Both the position numbers and the translations under genes were made by a program. The notes beneath the pieces were generated by a model. That model saw only the letters and a list, made by a program, of their open reading frames with translations, did not search any database and was not told where the DNA came from. Source: Pedobacter foliorum (GTDB lineage: Bacteria; Bacteroidota; Bacteroidia; Sphingobacteriales; Sphingobacteriaceae). Taken from it: a DNA stretch of 64,000 nt. The stretch covers positions 1 to 64,000 of the forward strand of contig NZ_JABSNU010000010.1 in the NCBI RefSeq assembly GCF_013266735.1. The letters run 5' to 3'. Shown here one piece after another: positions 51,868-60,578 of this stretch; positions within the stretch are counted from its first letter, which is position 1, and each line of letters starts with the position of its first letter.

Positions 51868-52827
51868 ATGAAAAAAAGTTATCAGTTTCTACTTTTTCTA
51901 ATTACCGTATCCATATTTATAGTACTGCCGTATTTTGCTGAAGCACAAAAAATATATGAAGGCCAGGTGTTAGACAAAACAACCAATTTGCCCTTACCTG
52001 CAACAACAGTAACTTTACAAAAAGAGAATATTAGTGTGAAGACTAATGATCGAGGATATTTTAAGTTACTTGCAAAGGACGCAATTAAAGATGATGTACT
52101 CCTTTTTACTTTTATAGGTTATAAAACCTATCAGTTATCGGTAAAAGATGTTAAGGATTACCTATTTATAGAGCTAGAATCTACCTCTGCTAGTCTTAAT
52201 GAGGTAAACATTAAAGCAGTAAAAATCAAAAATATAACACTTGAAAAGTTTTGGTTTGCCGATATCCGAGAAGAGAGTAAGGTGACAGGAGGCATAATGA
52301 TCGGAAATTCCAAATTCTCGGCCAAACTTTTTGAGGCGCCAGTTGAGAATGCCATACTATTAAGCGTGCAATTAGGGCGAAAAGATTTTGGGAATTACCT
52401 TGTAAAACCAAATAAATTTGCACGCTTCATTTTACATATAAAGAGGCTTAGTAATAGTACTGGTGGTCCCGGTGAAACCATTATTACCAAAGATGTTACG
52501 GTTCAGGATAATTCTCACCTAATCACTATCGACTTCAGTAAAGATAGTGTTCTATTGCCCTCTAAATTTTTCATCGTTATTGAGTATTTATTTATCCCGT
52601 TTAATGAAATGATAAGCGTAGTGACAGAAAAGAAAGCCAAAGGTTTAAACAAAAAGGGCAGACAAGTAACCGAAGATGCAGCTGCTTATTCTATAGCTTA
52701 TCAACCTGTCATATCAGTATATATGCCTCACAAACTTAGTTTATTATGGTCTGTAGATGAAAAAGGGAACTGGAAATCCCGTCAATCCAACAAAACAATG
52801 GCTATATCGGCGACAATACGTTATTAA
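51868..52827 (+). CDS. Secreted protein with carboxypeptidase-regulatory-like domain
   Basis: The 319-residue exported protein (signal to about residue 26, AEAQ) has a CarboxypepD_reg-like sandwich (about 28-110; YEGQVLDKTTNLPLPATTVTL) and a second beta domain of about 190 residues containing FILHIKRLSNSTGGPGETI and SKFFIVIEYLFIP. The second domain is shared with the next gene. The genes are adjacent (8 bases) and clearly paralogous. There is no barrel, so they are not TonB receptors; they may bind something at the cell surface. Confidence 0.75.
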   Translation: MKKSYQFLLFLITVSIFIVLPYFAEAQKIYEGQVLDKTTNLPLPATTVTLQKENISVKTNDRGYFKLLAKDAIKDDVLLFTFIGYKTYQLSVKDVKDYLFIELESTSASLNEVNIKAVKIKNITLEKFWFADIREESKVTGGIMIGNSKFSAKLFEAPVENAILLSVQLGRKDFGNYLVKPNKFARFILHIKRLSNSTGGPGETIITKDVTVQDNSHLITIDFSKDSVLLPSKFFIVIEYLFIPFNEMISVVTEKKAKGLNKKGRQVTEDAAAYSIAYQPVISVYMPHKLSLLWSVDEKGNWKSRQSNKTMAISATIRY

Positions 52828-52834
52828 CAAGGGT

Positions 52835-53788
52835 ATGAAAATCTTTCTAACTTTTATAAGTTGTATAATGTGGTTGGCGTCAAGCGCACAACAGGAACAG
52901 CGTAATACATTTCACTTAGTCGACGCGGTAACTAACAAGCCATTAACGGTCTCAGTGTCTATAGTGCGTGCAAAATTAGCTATCACCACAGAAAACGACG
53001 GGGTTTTTATGATACCTGGCGATCTAAAACTAATGACCGACACCATTATTTTTAGCGTACAAAATTATGATCAATTAAAGATGTCACTAAAAGCACTTGA
53101 GGGCTTGGATACTTTACGTTTAAGCAAAGCAATTCTTAAGAACAATCATATTAAATCAACTTTCTTAAAAGATACTTTGTTAAATGATTTTGAAGATAGC
53201 GATGTTGTTTATTTTGCAGGCTTGCATCAAAATGGTGAGGGCTTTAATTATCTTCAACTGGCGCAACGATTTGATATAGATAAAACAAATTCTCGGTTAG
53301 ATGCTATTCAGTTAAACCGCTTGTCATTTAATATAAATACAAACCATGATATCGTAAATAATGATAAAATGTATGATTATCTTGATATTGAATATACTAA
53401 GTTTAAGGTACGTATTTATGATATTGATCCGTCGACAGGAAAGCCAGGCAAAGATCTATGTACAGACATTATTGAAATAAAAATAGCTGACTCAAAAAAA
53501 GCCCGGATAGATTTAAAAAAATACAATATTATCATACCTAACAAGACTTTTTTTGTTGCAGTAGAATGGATGCGCGATTACTACAATGCACATTATACTT
53601 ATGTATTTAATTACAAGCGCGATGCGGAAAAAATAATAAGTTATAAACCTGCAATTGGTATACTGCCCATTTTCAATAAAAATCTAAACATATGGGCAAT
53701 GGATACAAGCCGTAATTGGATACCTTATGATACATTCAGTCCTTTCGGAACTGATTTAGCTATAAAGGCTAAAGTAGCTTACAACTAA
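52835..53788 (+). CDS. Secreted protein, paralogue of the preceding gene
   Basis: The 317-residue protein starts at ATG 52835; the frame continues to ATG 52757 inside the previous gene but this start gives a signal peptide (MKIFLTFISCIMWLASSAQQ). The N-terminal part is a regulatory-like sandwich (VDAVTNKPLTVSVSIVRAKL) and the C-terminal beta domain shares FKVRIYDIDPSTGKPGKDLC and NKTFFVAVEWM with the upstream protein. The two are co-transcribed. Confidence 0.73.
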   Translation: MKIFLTFISCIMWLASSAQQEQRNTFHLVDAVTNKPLTVSVSIVRAKLAITTENDGVFMIPGDLKLMTDTIIFSVQNYDQLKMSLKALEGLDTLRLSKAILKNNHIKSTFLKDTLLNDFEDSDVVYFAGLHQNGEGFNYLQLAQRFDIDKTNSRLDAIQLNRLSFNINTNHDIVNNDKMYDYLDIEYTKFKVRIYDIDPSTGKPGKDLCTDIIEIKIADSKKARIDLKKYNIIIPNKTFFVAVEWMRDYYNAHYTYVFNYKRDAEKIISYKPAIGILPIFNKNLNIWAMDTSRNWIPYDTFSPFGTDLAIKAKVAYN

Positions 53789-53814
53789 CACATTTGTAGT
53801 TAATCTTTGAAAAT

Positions 53815-54621
53815 TTAGAATAAGAAAGTGAAGCCAGGGCCCTTCTTAGGATGTTGCATTTCTTCAAATTTGTTAATTTCAGCAGACAAATGCCTAATGT
53901 ACTCCTCATCCATAAATTTCCTGAAAATGTTAATGTCCTCATGTTTACGAGTATCAATGAGTGCTTGATAATAGTCGGATTTTGTTTCATTGTGTACAAT
54001 TGCAAGTGGTAGTTTATGTACAGCTTGAATATAGTTCATCAACAATCTGGAAGTTCTGCCATTTCCATCATAAAAAGGATGGATACTGACTAGGTTGAAA
54101 TGTGCATCATAGGAGAGATTTAACTTTTCCCGAACGTTTAGATCCTGTTGCATTCGTCCGGCAAGATCCAAAGCCAAATTCTTGGTTAACATCTCCACCT
54201 TATCGAAATTAGGAAAATACGTATCCCCAGCCACTACATTGCCTTTACGAAAAGCTCCGGTAGCAGCATCAATTGTTCCAAACACTGTATTGTAGGTACT
54301 TGCGGTATTCTTTACAATCAGTGAATTTAGCTTTTGAATAAACTGGCTGGTTATAGTACTTCTTGTTGTGGCTTGTTCTAAAGCATATTTAAGTGCAGCA
54401 TAGTGATCAGTTACCATCAGACTTTCATGCAGAGGCTTTCCTTTTGGCGTCAAACCTTCACTAAGTAAAACCTGTGTTTCCACTTCAGTAAGGGTTGAGC
54501 CTTCAATCCTGGTAGAATGATGAACGATAGAAATCAGATTAAATTTTTCATGATCTATCACCTGATCTATCCCCAGTTTCTGATACTGCTTTATGAGTTT
54601 GATGATGTCCATTGTCTTCAA
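53815..54621 (-). CDS. Fic-family protein with N-terminal inhibitory motif
   Basis: The 268-residue protein has the Fic core motif HPFYDGNGRTSR (residues 181-192; HxFx(D/E)GNGR) that binds ATP for AMP transfer. An (S/T)xxxE(G/N) inhibitory motif, STRIEG, at residues 36-41 marks a class II Fic with its N-terminal inhibitory helix on the same chain. Such proteins AMPylate targets when the helix is released. No antitoxin gene lies beside it, consistent with internal inhibition. Confidence 0.88.
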   Translation of the reverse strand: MKTMDIIKLIKQYQKLGIDQVIDHEKFNLISIVHHSTRIEGSTLTEVETQVLLSEGLTPKGKPLHESLMVTDHYAALKYALEQATTRSTITSQFIQKLNSLIVKNTASTYNTVFGTIDAATGAFRKGNVVAGDTYFPNFDKVEMLTKNLALDLAGRMQQDLNVREKLNLSYDAHFNLVSIHPFYDGNGRTSRLLMNYIQAVHKLPLAIVHNETKSDYYQALIDTRKHEDINIFRKFMDEEYIRHLSAEINKFEEMQHPKKGPGFTFLF

Positions 54622-55031
54622 TGCAAATGTAGTTAATTTGGTGTTGTGTTAGACCTGCAATTTTTATGCAGTCCTTTTTGGAGATATGTTCAAATGGCTA
54701 TATTACTGTTTGTGTAATCGCTACCAATAAGGGGTGCCCCTTATATACAATAGAGATTATTCTCCTGCCGATGGTTTTAAGGTCGCTAATGGCGGAATGG
54801 TATCTTGGCCGAAACTTATGGTGGCCCTAAGCATTATAGTGGCAATAATAAAAATAGCTCTTATCTTAAACATCTGAGTGCGTTAATTACAATACAATAG
54901 TAGTAATTTAACGGGGGCGTTTCAACTGTCTGTTAATAATTCAGTACTTATGCGCCTTACTCACTGTTAAATGAGTTATATTGAATTATAATTGATATTG
55001 TTCAATCGTATAACTGAGCTTAAACCTTCCA
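54622..55031. other. Intergenic region with short palindrome and hydrophobic frame
   Basis: These 410 bases contain the palindrome ATAAGGGGTGCCCCTTAT (54727-54744). A frame from 54731 to TGA 54877 includes a hydrophobic end (ATG 54797, MVSWPKLMVALSIIVAIIKI) that might be a membrane-gene relic, but no start signal or family supports it. Confidence 0.5.
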
Positions 55032-56177
55032 ATGAAAAAATGTTGTTTACTTGTTTTATTACTTATCAATTTTTGCGGAGCAAAATCTCAAATAAGGAAG
55101 TCCATTGAAATTGGAAAAGTTGATAGTCTGTACAGCAAAATTTTAAAGGAAGAAAGAATAATAACAGTTTATCTACCCGACAACTTTAACCCTGCATTTA
55201 AGTATCCGGTTGCATATATATTAGATGGCGAATCATTTTTCCATTTTTATACGGGAGTTTCGTCCTTTCTTGCTAACAATAGCATAATTCCTGATATGAT
55301 TATTGTTGGAATAACCAACACAGATAGAAGTAGGGATTTCACTTTACCACCCGATTCATCAAGTAGTTATAAGCCGAATGGTGGTGGTGAAAAATTTATA
55401 TCTTTTCTCGGCAAGGAACTTATACCTTTCATAGAAGAAAAATACAATGTAGCACCATATAGATTAGTTTTAGGTCATTCAGTAGCTGGGCTTCTTGTGG
55501 CAAATATACTTGTAAAATACCCTGCTCTTTTCAATTCTTACATTGCTTTAGATCCCGCTATATGGTGGAAAAACTCTGATATTAGCAAAAATGCACTAAA
55601 CTTATTAAAGCCAAATTCTTTAAAAAATAAAGCCTTTTTTCTTGCTATGGCAAATAGTAATCCTGTAGGTATCTTAAACTCCAGCAAAGTAGCTAATGAT
55701 ACCACGGGTTATACTAATGCTATGAAATCAGTTGTGCACTTTGATGAGCTTTTGAATAAGCATAAGGAAACTGGTCTTCAGAACACATTTAAATATTACC
55801 CTAATGAAAATCATAATTCAGTTCCCTTAATAGCTACATACGATGCACTGAAGACTTTGTTTAGTTTTTATAAAAGACCGGGCTTTCAGATACTGACAGA
55901 CAGCTCAGCAACAGTTTTAGAGAATCATTATAAAATGTTGTCTGAGAAAATGGGTTATACAATACTTCCCTCAACGACTGATATTAGTGGGTTGGCCTGG
56001 CGAAGTAAGGTTTTGGATAAAAACTTCAAACGAGCTAAAATGTTTCTGGAAATGTACATTCGGCTATATCCTAACGATGCAAACGGGTATATCGAAATGG
56101 CAAGATATTATGATGAGTTAAATGATCAGAAAAGTGCGGCAGAGTTCTTAGAGCAGGCAAAACAGAAAAATAAGTAG
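55032..56177 (+). CDS. Esterase-family alpha/beta hydrolase with C-terminal helical repeats
   Basis: The 381-residue exported protein (signal to about residue 19) has an Esterase D/PF00756-type alpha/beta hydrolase domain (about 20-280) with nucleophile serine in GHSVAGL, PVAYILDGESFFHFYTG and a C-terminal FKYYPNENHNSVP with the catalytic His. A helical, TPR-like end (about 325-381) follows. It is similar to siderophore or carbohydrate esterases; the substrate is unknown. Confidence 0.85.
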   Translation: MKKCCLLVLLLINFCGAKSQIRKSIEIGKVDSLYSKILKEERIITVYLPDNFNPAFKYPVAYILDGESFFHFYTGVSSFLANNSIIPDMIIVGITNTDRSRDFTLPPDSSSSYKPNGGGEKFISFLGKELIPFIEEKYNVAPYRLVLGHSVAGLLVANILVKYPALFNSYIALDPAIWWKNSDISKNALNLLKPNSLKNKAFFLAMANSNPVGILNSSKVANDTTGYTNAMKSVVHFDELLNKHKETGLQNTFKYYPNENHNSVPLIATYDALKTLFSFYKRPGFQILTDSSATVLENHYKMLSEKMGYTILPSTTDISGLAWRSKVLDKNFKRAKMFLEMYIRLYPNDANGYIEMARYYDELNDQKSAAEFLEQAKQKNK

Positions 56178-56225
56178 TGGCTTAATTGGAACATTACCAT
56201 ATTGTTTAATTTAGCTTGTACAAGC

Positions 56226-56681
56226 ATGACCATAAGAATTGAAATATCAAAAAATCTAACAGAGGATCAAACCAATCAAATTGATCACTTATGGAATCAA
56301 TTATATCCAATCAAACTAAAGAACAGGTTTAAACTACTGTTGAAAGATATAAAGGAGTATAATCACCACATTTTATTTAATGAATCAGACGAAGTAATTG
56401 GTTGGGCTGTTGCCTTCCTGAGGGATGAGGAGATATGGTTCTCTATTCTTGTACATGCCTCAAATCAAAACAAAGGGTATGGGAAAATGTTAATCGACAG
56501 TTTAAAGCAGAATAGTGAAAAACTATGTGGTTGGGTTATCGATCACAATAACGACTTAAGACAAGACGGTTCAACCTATTATACACCAATGCAATTCTAT
56601 CAAAAAAATGGTTTTATAGTAACGGAAGAGAGAATTGAAACTGATATTATCTCAGCGGTTAAAATTAGATTTCAGGCATAA
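56226..56681 (+). CDS. GNAT-family N-acetyltransferase
   Basis: The 151-residue protein starts at ATG 56226 (an earlier TTG at 56202 lies at the gap and is rejected). It has the GNAT fold with WFSILVHASNQNKGYGKMLIDSLK, the Q/R-x-x-G-x-G/A acetyl-CoA loop, and FYQKNGFIVTEER at the end. The acceptor is unknown. Confidence 0.85.
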   Translation: MTIRIEISKNLTEDQTNQIDHLWNQLYPIKLKNRFKLLLKDIKEYNHHILFNESDEVIGWAVAFLRDEEIWFSILVHASNQNKGYGKMLIDSLKQNSEKLCGWVIDHNNDLRQDGSTYYTPMQFYQKNGFIVTEERIETDIISAVKIRFQA

Positions 56682-56751
56682 CTTATCAATACTCCAATCA
56701 ATTAATCAATATCCAAAATAACCGTATATTAAAGTCGATAAAATCGCCTCA

Positions 56752-57696
56752 ATGTTTAGATTAATCCTTTTTCTTTTTATATCAGTACTCTTGTTTTCCT
56801 GTAATTATCCAGGCGAAGGAAGTTTAGGTGGCTGGGCGCTTATTACATTTCCAATAAAGAAGGATGAGTTTAAGTTAGCCGTTGACAGCCTTAGAAATTC
56901 AGATTTTGAAAATGAAATTCCAGAACGATTGCAGTACGATTCCGAATATTGGAAAGGAGATACTGCTGGTGCAATGGAAGGAGAAGTATTATACATTAAA
57001 AAGGATCACGAAGAGATGTACTTCTTCTCTTATATACCGATGGAAGAGGACCAGAGTAAAATGTCAACTATGATTGCGCTAAGGTCTGTTTTTAGAGATG
57101 GAACTTGGTACAGAAAAGCAAATCTGGATACCACTGTACAGAAAAGAGTTTCAAAACGGTTTTACGAAGAGATTATAGCAAAGCTAGAATTAATTACAAA
57201 TACAAAGTCTAAATCCGAAAATGAGACATACGAACAAAATGATCATGAAGATTTGAGAAATAAATCAGATTTTGATTTGATTGTTAATTTGGGTGAAAAT
57301 ACTGAAGGGAAAAAAAAATTAAGTATTAAGGGAAAGGTGGATAGTATTGCGGCGATACTTATGCACGGCAAGTTTGATGTTTCCAGCGTGCATGAATTAG
57401 AAAAAATATGTGCCCATTCGGATGATTTAACGATGCAGTCCTTTACTGCAATTGTTGAAGAACTGTTTTATAGTCACATGGCTAGCTTCACCGATTATTA
57501 TCTATCAAATCCGAAATCCTGTCTGAATGGGAAATTAAAGCAAAGTATGGAAGAGTATATGTCTGTCTATACACCAGTAGAGAGGATAAAAAAACGTGCT
57601 GAAAAAGAGAAAAGAATTCTAAAAAAAGCTGAACAACAACACCTCACGCCAAAGCAACTTGCTTACCTTCACACGCTACTTAACAGCATTAAATAG
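56752..57696 (+). CDS. Hypothetical lipoprotein
   Basis: The 314-residue lipoprotein (SVLLFSC, Cys 17) has an N-terminal globular part (about 20-160; GGWALITFPIKKDEF and WYRKANLDTT) and a C-terminal helical part (about 180-314) rich in K and E. I do not recognise a family. It may be co-transcribed with the short frame at 57704. Confidence 0.6.
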   Translation: MFRLILFLFISVLLFSCNYPGEGSLGGWALITFPIKKDEFKLAVDSLRNSDFENEIPERLQYDSEYWKGDTAGAMEGEVLYIKKDHEEMYFFSYIPMEEDQSKMSTMIALRSVFRDGTWYRKANLDTTVQKRVSKRFYEEIIAKLELITNTKSKSENETYEQNDHEDLRNKSDFDLIVNLGENTEGKKKLSIKGKVDSIAAILMHGKFDVSSVHELEKICAHSDDLTMQSFTAIVEELFYSHMASFTDYYLSNPKSCLNGKLKQSMEEYMSVYTPVERIKKRAEKEKRILKKAEQQHLTPKQLAYLHTLLNSIK

Positions 57697-57703
57697 TGAA
57701 AAA

Positions 57704-57799
57704 ATGAAAAAAGAAATATCTACCCTAATAGCAATTTTTTATTCACTTATTATTATGAAAAATTCATTTCATACATTTAAGAGTTATGCGCAAGCCTAA
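57704..57799 (+). pseudogene. Truncated signal-peptide-like frame
   Basis: A 31-codon frame (MKKEISTLIAIFYSLIIMKN, ending in SYAQA) from ATG 57704 to TAA 57797-57799 looks like a signal peptide with its cleavage site, cut immediately after it. It starts 8 bases after the previous stop. Could be a remnant of a lost secreted gene or a genuine small exported peptide. Confidence 0.35.
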
Positions 57800-57874
57800 T
57801 ATGCCTAATAACCATAGTATTTCCAGTCCTTCGGCATATAGGTCTTTAACAAGATAGGGAAAATATTTCAGCCC

Positions 57875-59344
57875 TTATTTTCCTTTATTAATTATCAGAA
57901 CTTTAGTTTCCAGCTTATCTCTTGTTAAGGTTACAGAATTTACCTTTCCATTGCTGAAATCGAATTTTAACAAGTTAGGGTAATCTACAAGCTTAAAGGA
58001 TCCATTTTTCAGGTACACCAACTCTTGATCATTTTTCCCTTTAAAGTGTTCCAAAAGTTCAGATTCTACATAAAGACGGTTATTTTTTTCTACAATTTTG
58101 GTTTTCATACCCTGTCCATAAAGGAAATCATCATACGTTCCTATTAGTTTTTCCTTTACACTTGCAGGAATTTCCTGAATTTCTTCACTAGGTTTTTCTT
58201 TATTCCAGTCCATTACTGTCAAAATCTTCCGTTGGGTTTGGGTCATTACAGGAATCCGATTTGGTTTTTCGCCATTGGCAAGAAACACAAAGCCATTCCC
58301 GTCTACCATAGTAGCAAAAACACTACCACCAACCCCTGTGTTTGAACCATTGCACGAAAACCAATCATAGTTGTTGTACCCAAAAGATTTTTGCCATCCA
58401 TATCCCCAGCCAGCCACAGCATCTTTTAAAGCAGTTACTGCTGTTACTTTTTTGGCAATACTATGAGAAATCACTTTGTTGTTTTTATTACGTAAGGCAT
58501 TTTGTATCTCAATAGACAGCTTAGCTAAATCCGAAGGTGTAGACCACATTCCTGATGGGCCAACTTGTGGTGTAATAGGTAAGCCTGTTTTAATAACTTT
58601 TGCATCTTTATCATGAACAAGAGCAACATTCGTTAAAAAACCTTTTTCATTAGGCTGTATCATTGTTGTGTTTTTCAAGCCAAGAGGAGCAAAAATATAT
58701 TCTTGTGCAAGTTCAGCAATAGACTTATTTAAAGTATCCTCCAAAGCCATTTGGATAATTACATAACCACCTCCACTGTATTCAAAACTAGTTCCAGGAG
58801 TAAACAGGAATTCAATTTCCTTATCATATCTAGGTATCTGTCCTAAAAGACTTTGTTTTATTGTCGGAATGGTATCTCCTTCATAATAGTCTGCAAATCC
58901 ACCTTGATTTGTGCCAGAGGTATGATTAAAAAAATGTTTCCAGGTAGGGCTATTGTTTTCAGTAAACTTACTTTTTGGCAAATGCCAACGTTTTAAGTAC
59001 TTATCTATTGGATCATCTAAATTAATTAAACCTTTCTCCTCAAGTATATGGCAAAGCAGCGCAGTTATTGGTTTTGAAATTGATGCTGTAGAAAAAGCAG
59101 TGTTCTCATCTAGTTTTTCCTTTGAATTCATTGATTTCACCCCAACTTGGTTCGAATATATAATCTTATAATTTTCAAAAACAACAAGGCTAAATCCTGG
59201 GAGCTTGTATTTCTCCAATTGTTGTTCAATGTGTAAGCTGTCTGTTATAAAGCTATAATCTCTTTTTTTCGACAAAGCTTTATTGCGTGTCTGGCAACTC
59301 GAAACTGTTAGTAGAAGAATTAGTAAGTAAAAAGTACTTTTCAT
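57875..59344 (-). CDS. Serine hydrolase lipoprotein (beta-lactamase/PBP fold), operon with 59368
   Basis: The 489-residue lipoprotein (LTVSSC, Cys 17) has SxxK as S88-K91 (ASISKPITA). The second motif reads YSG (FEYSGGGY) instead of the usual YxN, and the third region is SCNGSNTGVGG. The C-terminal part (about 390-489) is a beta domain. It follows the hydrolase at 59368-60426 with a 23-base gap, so the two are one operon. Likely an esterase or peptidase with altered active site. Confidence 0.85.
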   Translation of the reverse strand: MKSTFYLLILLLTVSSCQTRNKALSKKRDYSFITDSLHIEQQLEKYKLPGFSLVVFENYKIIYSNQVGVKSMNSKEKLDENTAFSTASISKPITALLCHILEEKGLINLDDPIDKYLKRWHLPKSKFTENNSPTWKHFFNHTSGTNQGGFADYYEGDTIPTIKQSLLGQIPRYDKEIEFLFTPGTSFEYSGGGYVIIQMALEDTLNKSIAELAQEYIFAPLGLKNTTMIQPNEKGFLTNVALVHDKDAKVIKTGLPITPQVGPSGMWSTPSDLAKLSIEIQNALRNKNNKVISHSIAKKVTAVTALKDAVAGWGYGWQKSFGYNNYDWFSCNGSNTGVGGSVFATMVDGNGFVFLANGEKPNRIPVMTQTQRKILTVMDWNKEKPSEEIQEIPASVKEKLIGTYDDFLYGQGMKTKIVEKNNRLYVESELLEHFKGKNDQELVYLKNGSFKLVDYPNLLKFDFSNGKVNSVTLTRDKLETKVLIINKGK

Positions 59345-59367
59345 GGTCTAGTTTTTTATGTTATAAA

Positions 59368-60426
59368 TTATTTAAATACCGTGTCATAAATCTCATTCAA
59401 TAGGTTCTGTCTCATTTTTGAGTTCCTTTGGTTTAGAAGTATAATGATGCCCCAATTTTTAGCCCTATTGTAGCATATGATTGAAGATTGACCCATAGAA
59501 TCTCCTGTTTTCATATAAATCGTATTTTTATCGTCCGTTACAATGTTTGTACCTAATCCCATTTCTCTTTTTTGATCTTTATAGAAGATTTTTTCAGTAA
59601 TGATGGCCGCTTTACCAACTGCGGTTTCTTTATTTAAAACTGCTTTTAAATACGTAACCATATCAGCAGCATTAGATTTTATCAATCCGGCAGGAGCCGT
59701 AACATTCCAATTAAAGAACTCCTGAATATCACCATTTGGACTGTGCCCAACTGTTCTGTTCTTTACATCGAATTCCTTGGTTAGCGTATTTTTCATCTTT
59801 AATGGCTGTATTATTTTGTTTCTGATAATTTCATCGTAACTCTTGTTATACAATCCTTCTAAAATTTGACCTAGCAAAGTATATCCAATTGTAGAATAAC
59901 GATACTTACCATAGTCTGTTAGTTCAGTACAATTATTAATCAAACTAGTCAATGTTTCTTCGGTTACACTGCTTACAGGCTGCTGCGGATTTAGTGCTAT
60001 TAACTTAGCAAAGTCTATATCGGGCAAACCAGATTGATGAGAGGCCAGGTCAGAAATCTTTATTTTGTTTTTAAGATTTTCATGCAACACATACGCTTTA
60101 GGAAGAAAGCGGTCGATATAATCATCAGTTTTTATTTTGTTATCAATAACCGCTTGTGCAATTAAATTTGAAGTTAAAATTTTGGTGATGGATGCGATTT
60201 CGAATATGGATTTTTTATTGATTTCAACCTGATTTTCTGCACTCAAATTACCATATGCTGTAAAGTGTTCTTCATTGTTTTTGATAAAACCAACGCTAAT
60301 ACCTACCTCAGGATTTTTTTTATAACTATCCTTTATTATTGAATCAATCTTTTTTGAGATGTCTTGTCCAAAACAAAAGTTGCTTAGTAATAATAGTGCT
60401 GCTAAAAGTTTTAATGAAGTTTTCAT
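59368..60426 (-). CDS. Serine hydrolase (beta-lactamase/PBP fold), first gene of a pair
   Basis: The 352-residue exported protein (signal MKTSLKLLAALLLLSNFCFG|Q) has SxxK as S79-K82 (ASITKILTS), YST in YRYSTIGY, and TGDS in place of the HGG/KTG motif. No extra C-terminal domain is present. It lies downstream of an AraC regulator and behind the direct repeats at 60531-60566, so its expression is likely controlled by that regulator. Confidence 0.87.
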   Translation of the reverse strand: MKTSLKLLAALLLLSNFCFGQDISKKIDSIIKDSYKKNPEVGISVGFIKNNEEHFTAYGNLSAENQVEINKKSIFEIASITKILTSNLIAQAVIDNKIKTDDYIDRFLPKAYVLHENLKNKIKISDLASHQSGLPDIDFAKLIALNPQQPVSSVTEETLTSLINNCTELTDYGKYRYSTIGYTLLGQILEGLYNKSYDEIIRNKIIQPLKMKNTLTKEFDVKNRTVGHSPNGDIQEFFNWNVTAPAGLIKSNAADMVTYLKAVLNKETAVGKAAIITEKIFYKDQKREMGLGTNIVTDDKNTIYMKTGDSMGQSSIICYNRAKNWGIIILLNQRNSKMRQNLLNEIYDTVFK

Positions 60427-60516
60427 TGTACCGAATTTTATGTTAAAAATTATTTCGATACAAACATGAGGAAGAAAGCGGCGCTACGCGACCGAGTAAA
60501 AGTAGTCGTACTCATT

Positions 60517-60566
60517 TGTTTCAAAAAAAGAGTACGGGTAATTAAAACGAGAAGTACGAGTAATTA
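60517..60566. promoter_or_regulatory. AraC-type direct repeats
   Basis: AGTACG(G/A)GTAATTA occurs at 60531-60544 and 60553-60566, 22 bases apart, and an inverted partial copy CGTACT lies at 60517-60522. They sit between the AraC gene (start of its stop at 60579) and the serine hydrolase start. AraC-family regulators bind such direct repeats about two helical turns apart. Confidence 0.55.
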
Positions 60567-60578
60567 CAAATTACTGTT

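Noticed and set aside
54797..54877. 26-codon hydrophobic frame in the gap before the esterase gene
   Set aside because: No start signal or family; could be a relic but not supported as a gene.
57858..57883. 8-bp inverted repeat at the end of a serine hydrolase gene as terminator
   Set aside because: Short AT-rich stem; could be chance.
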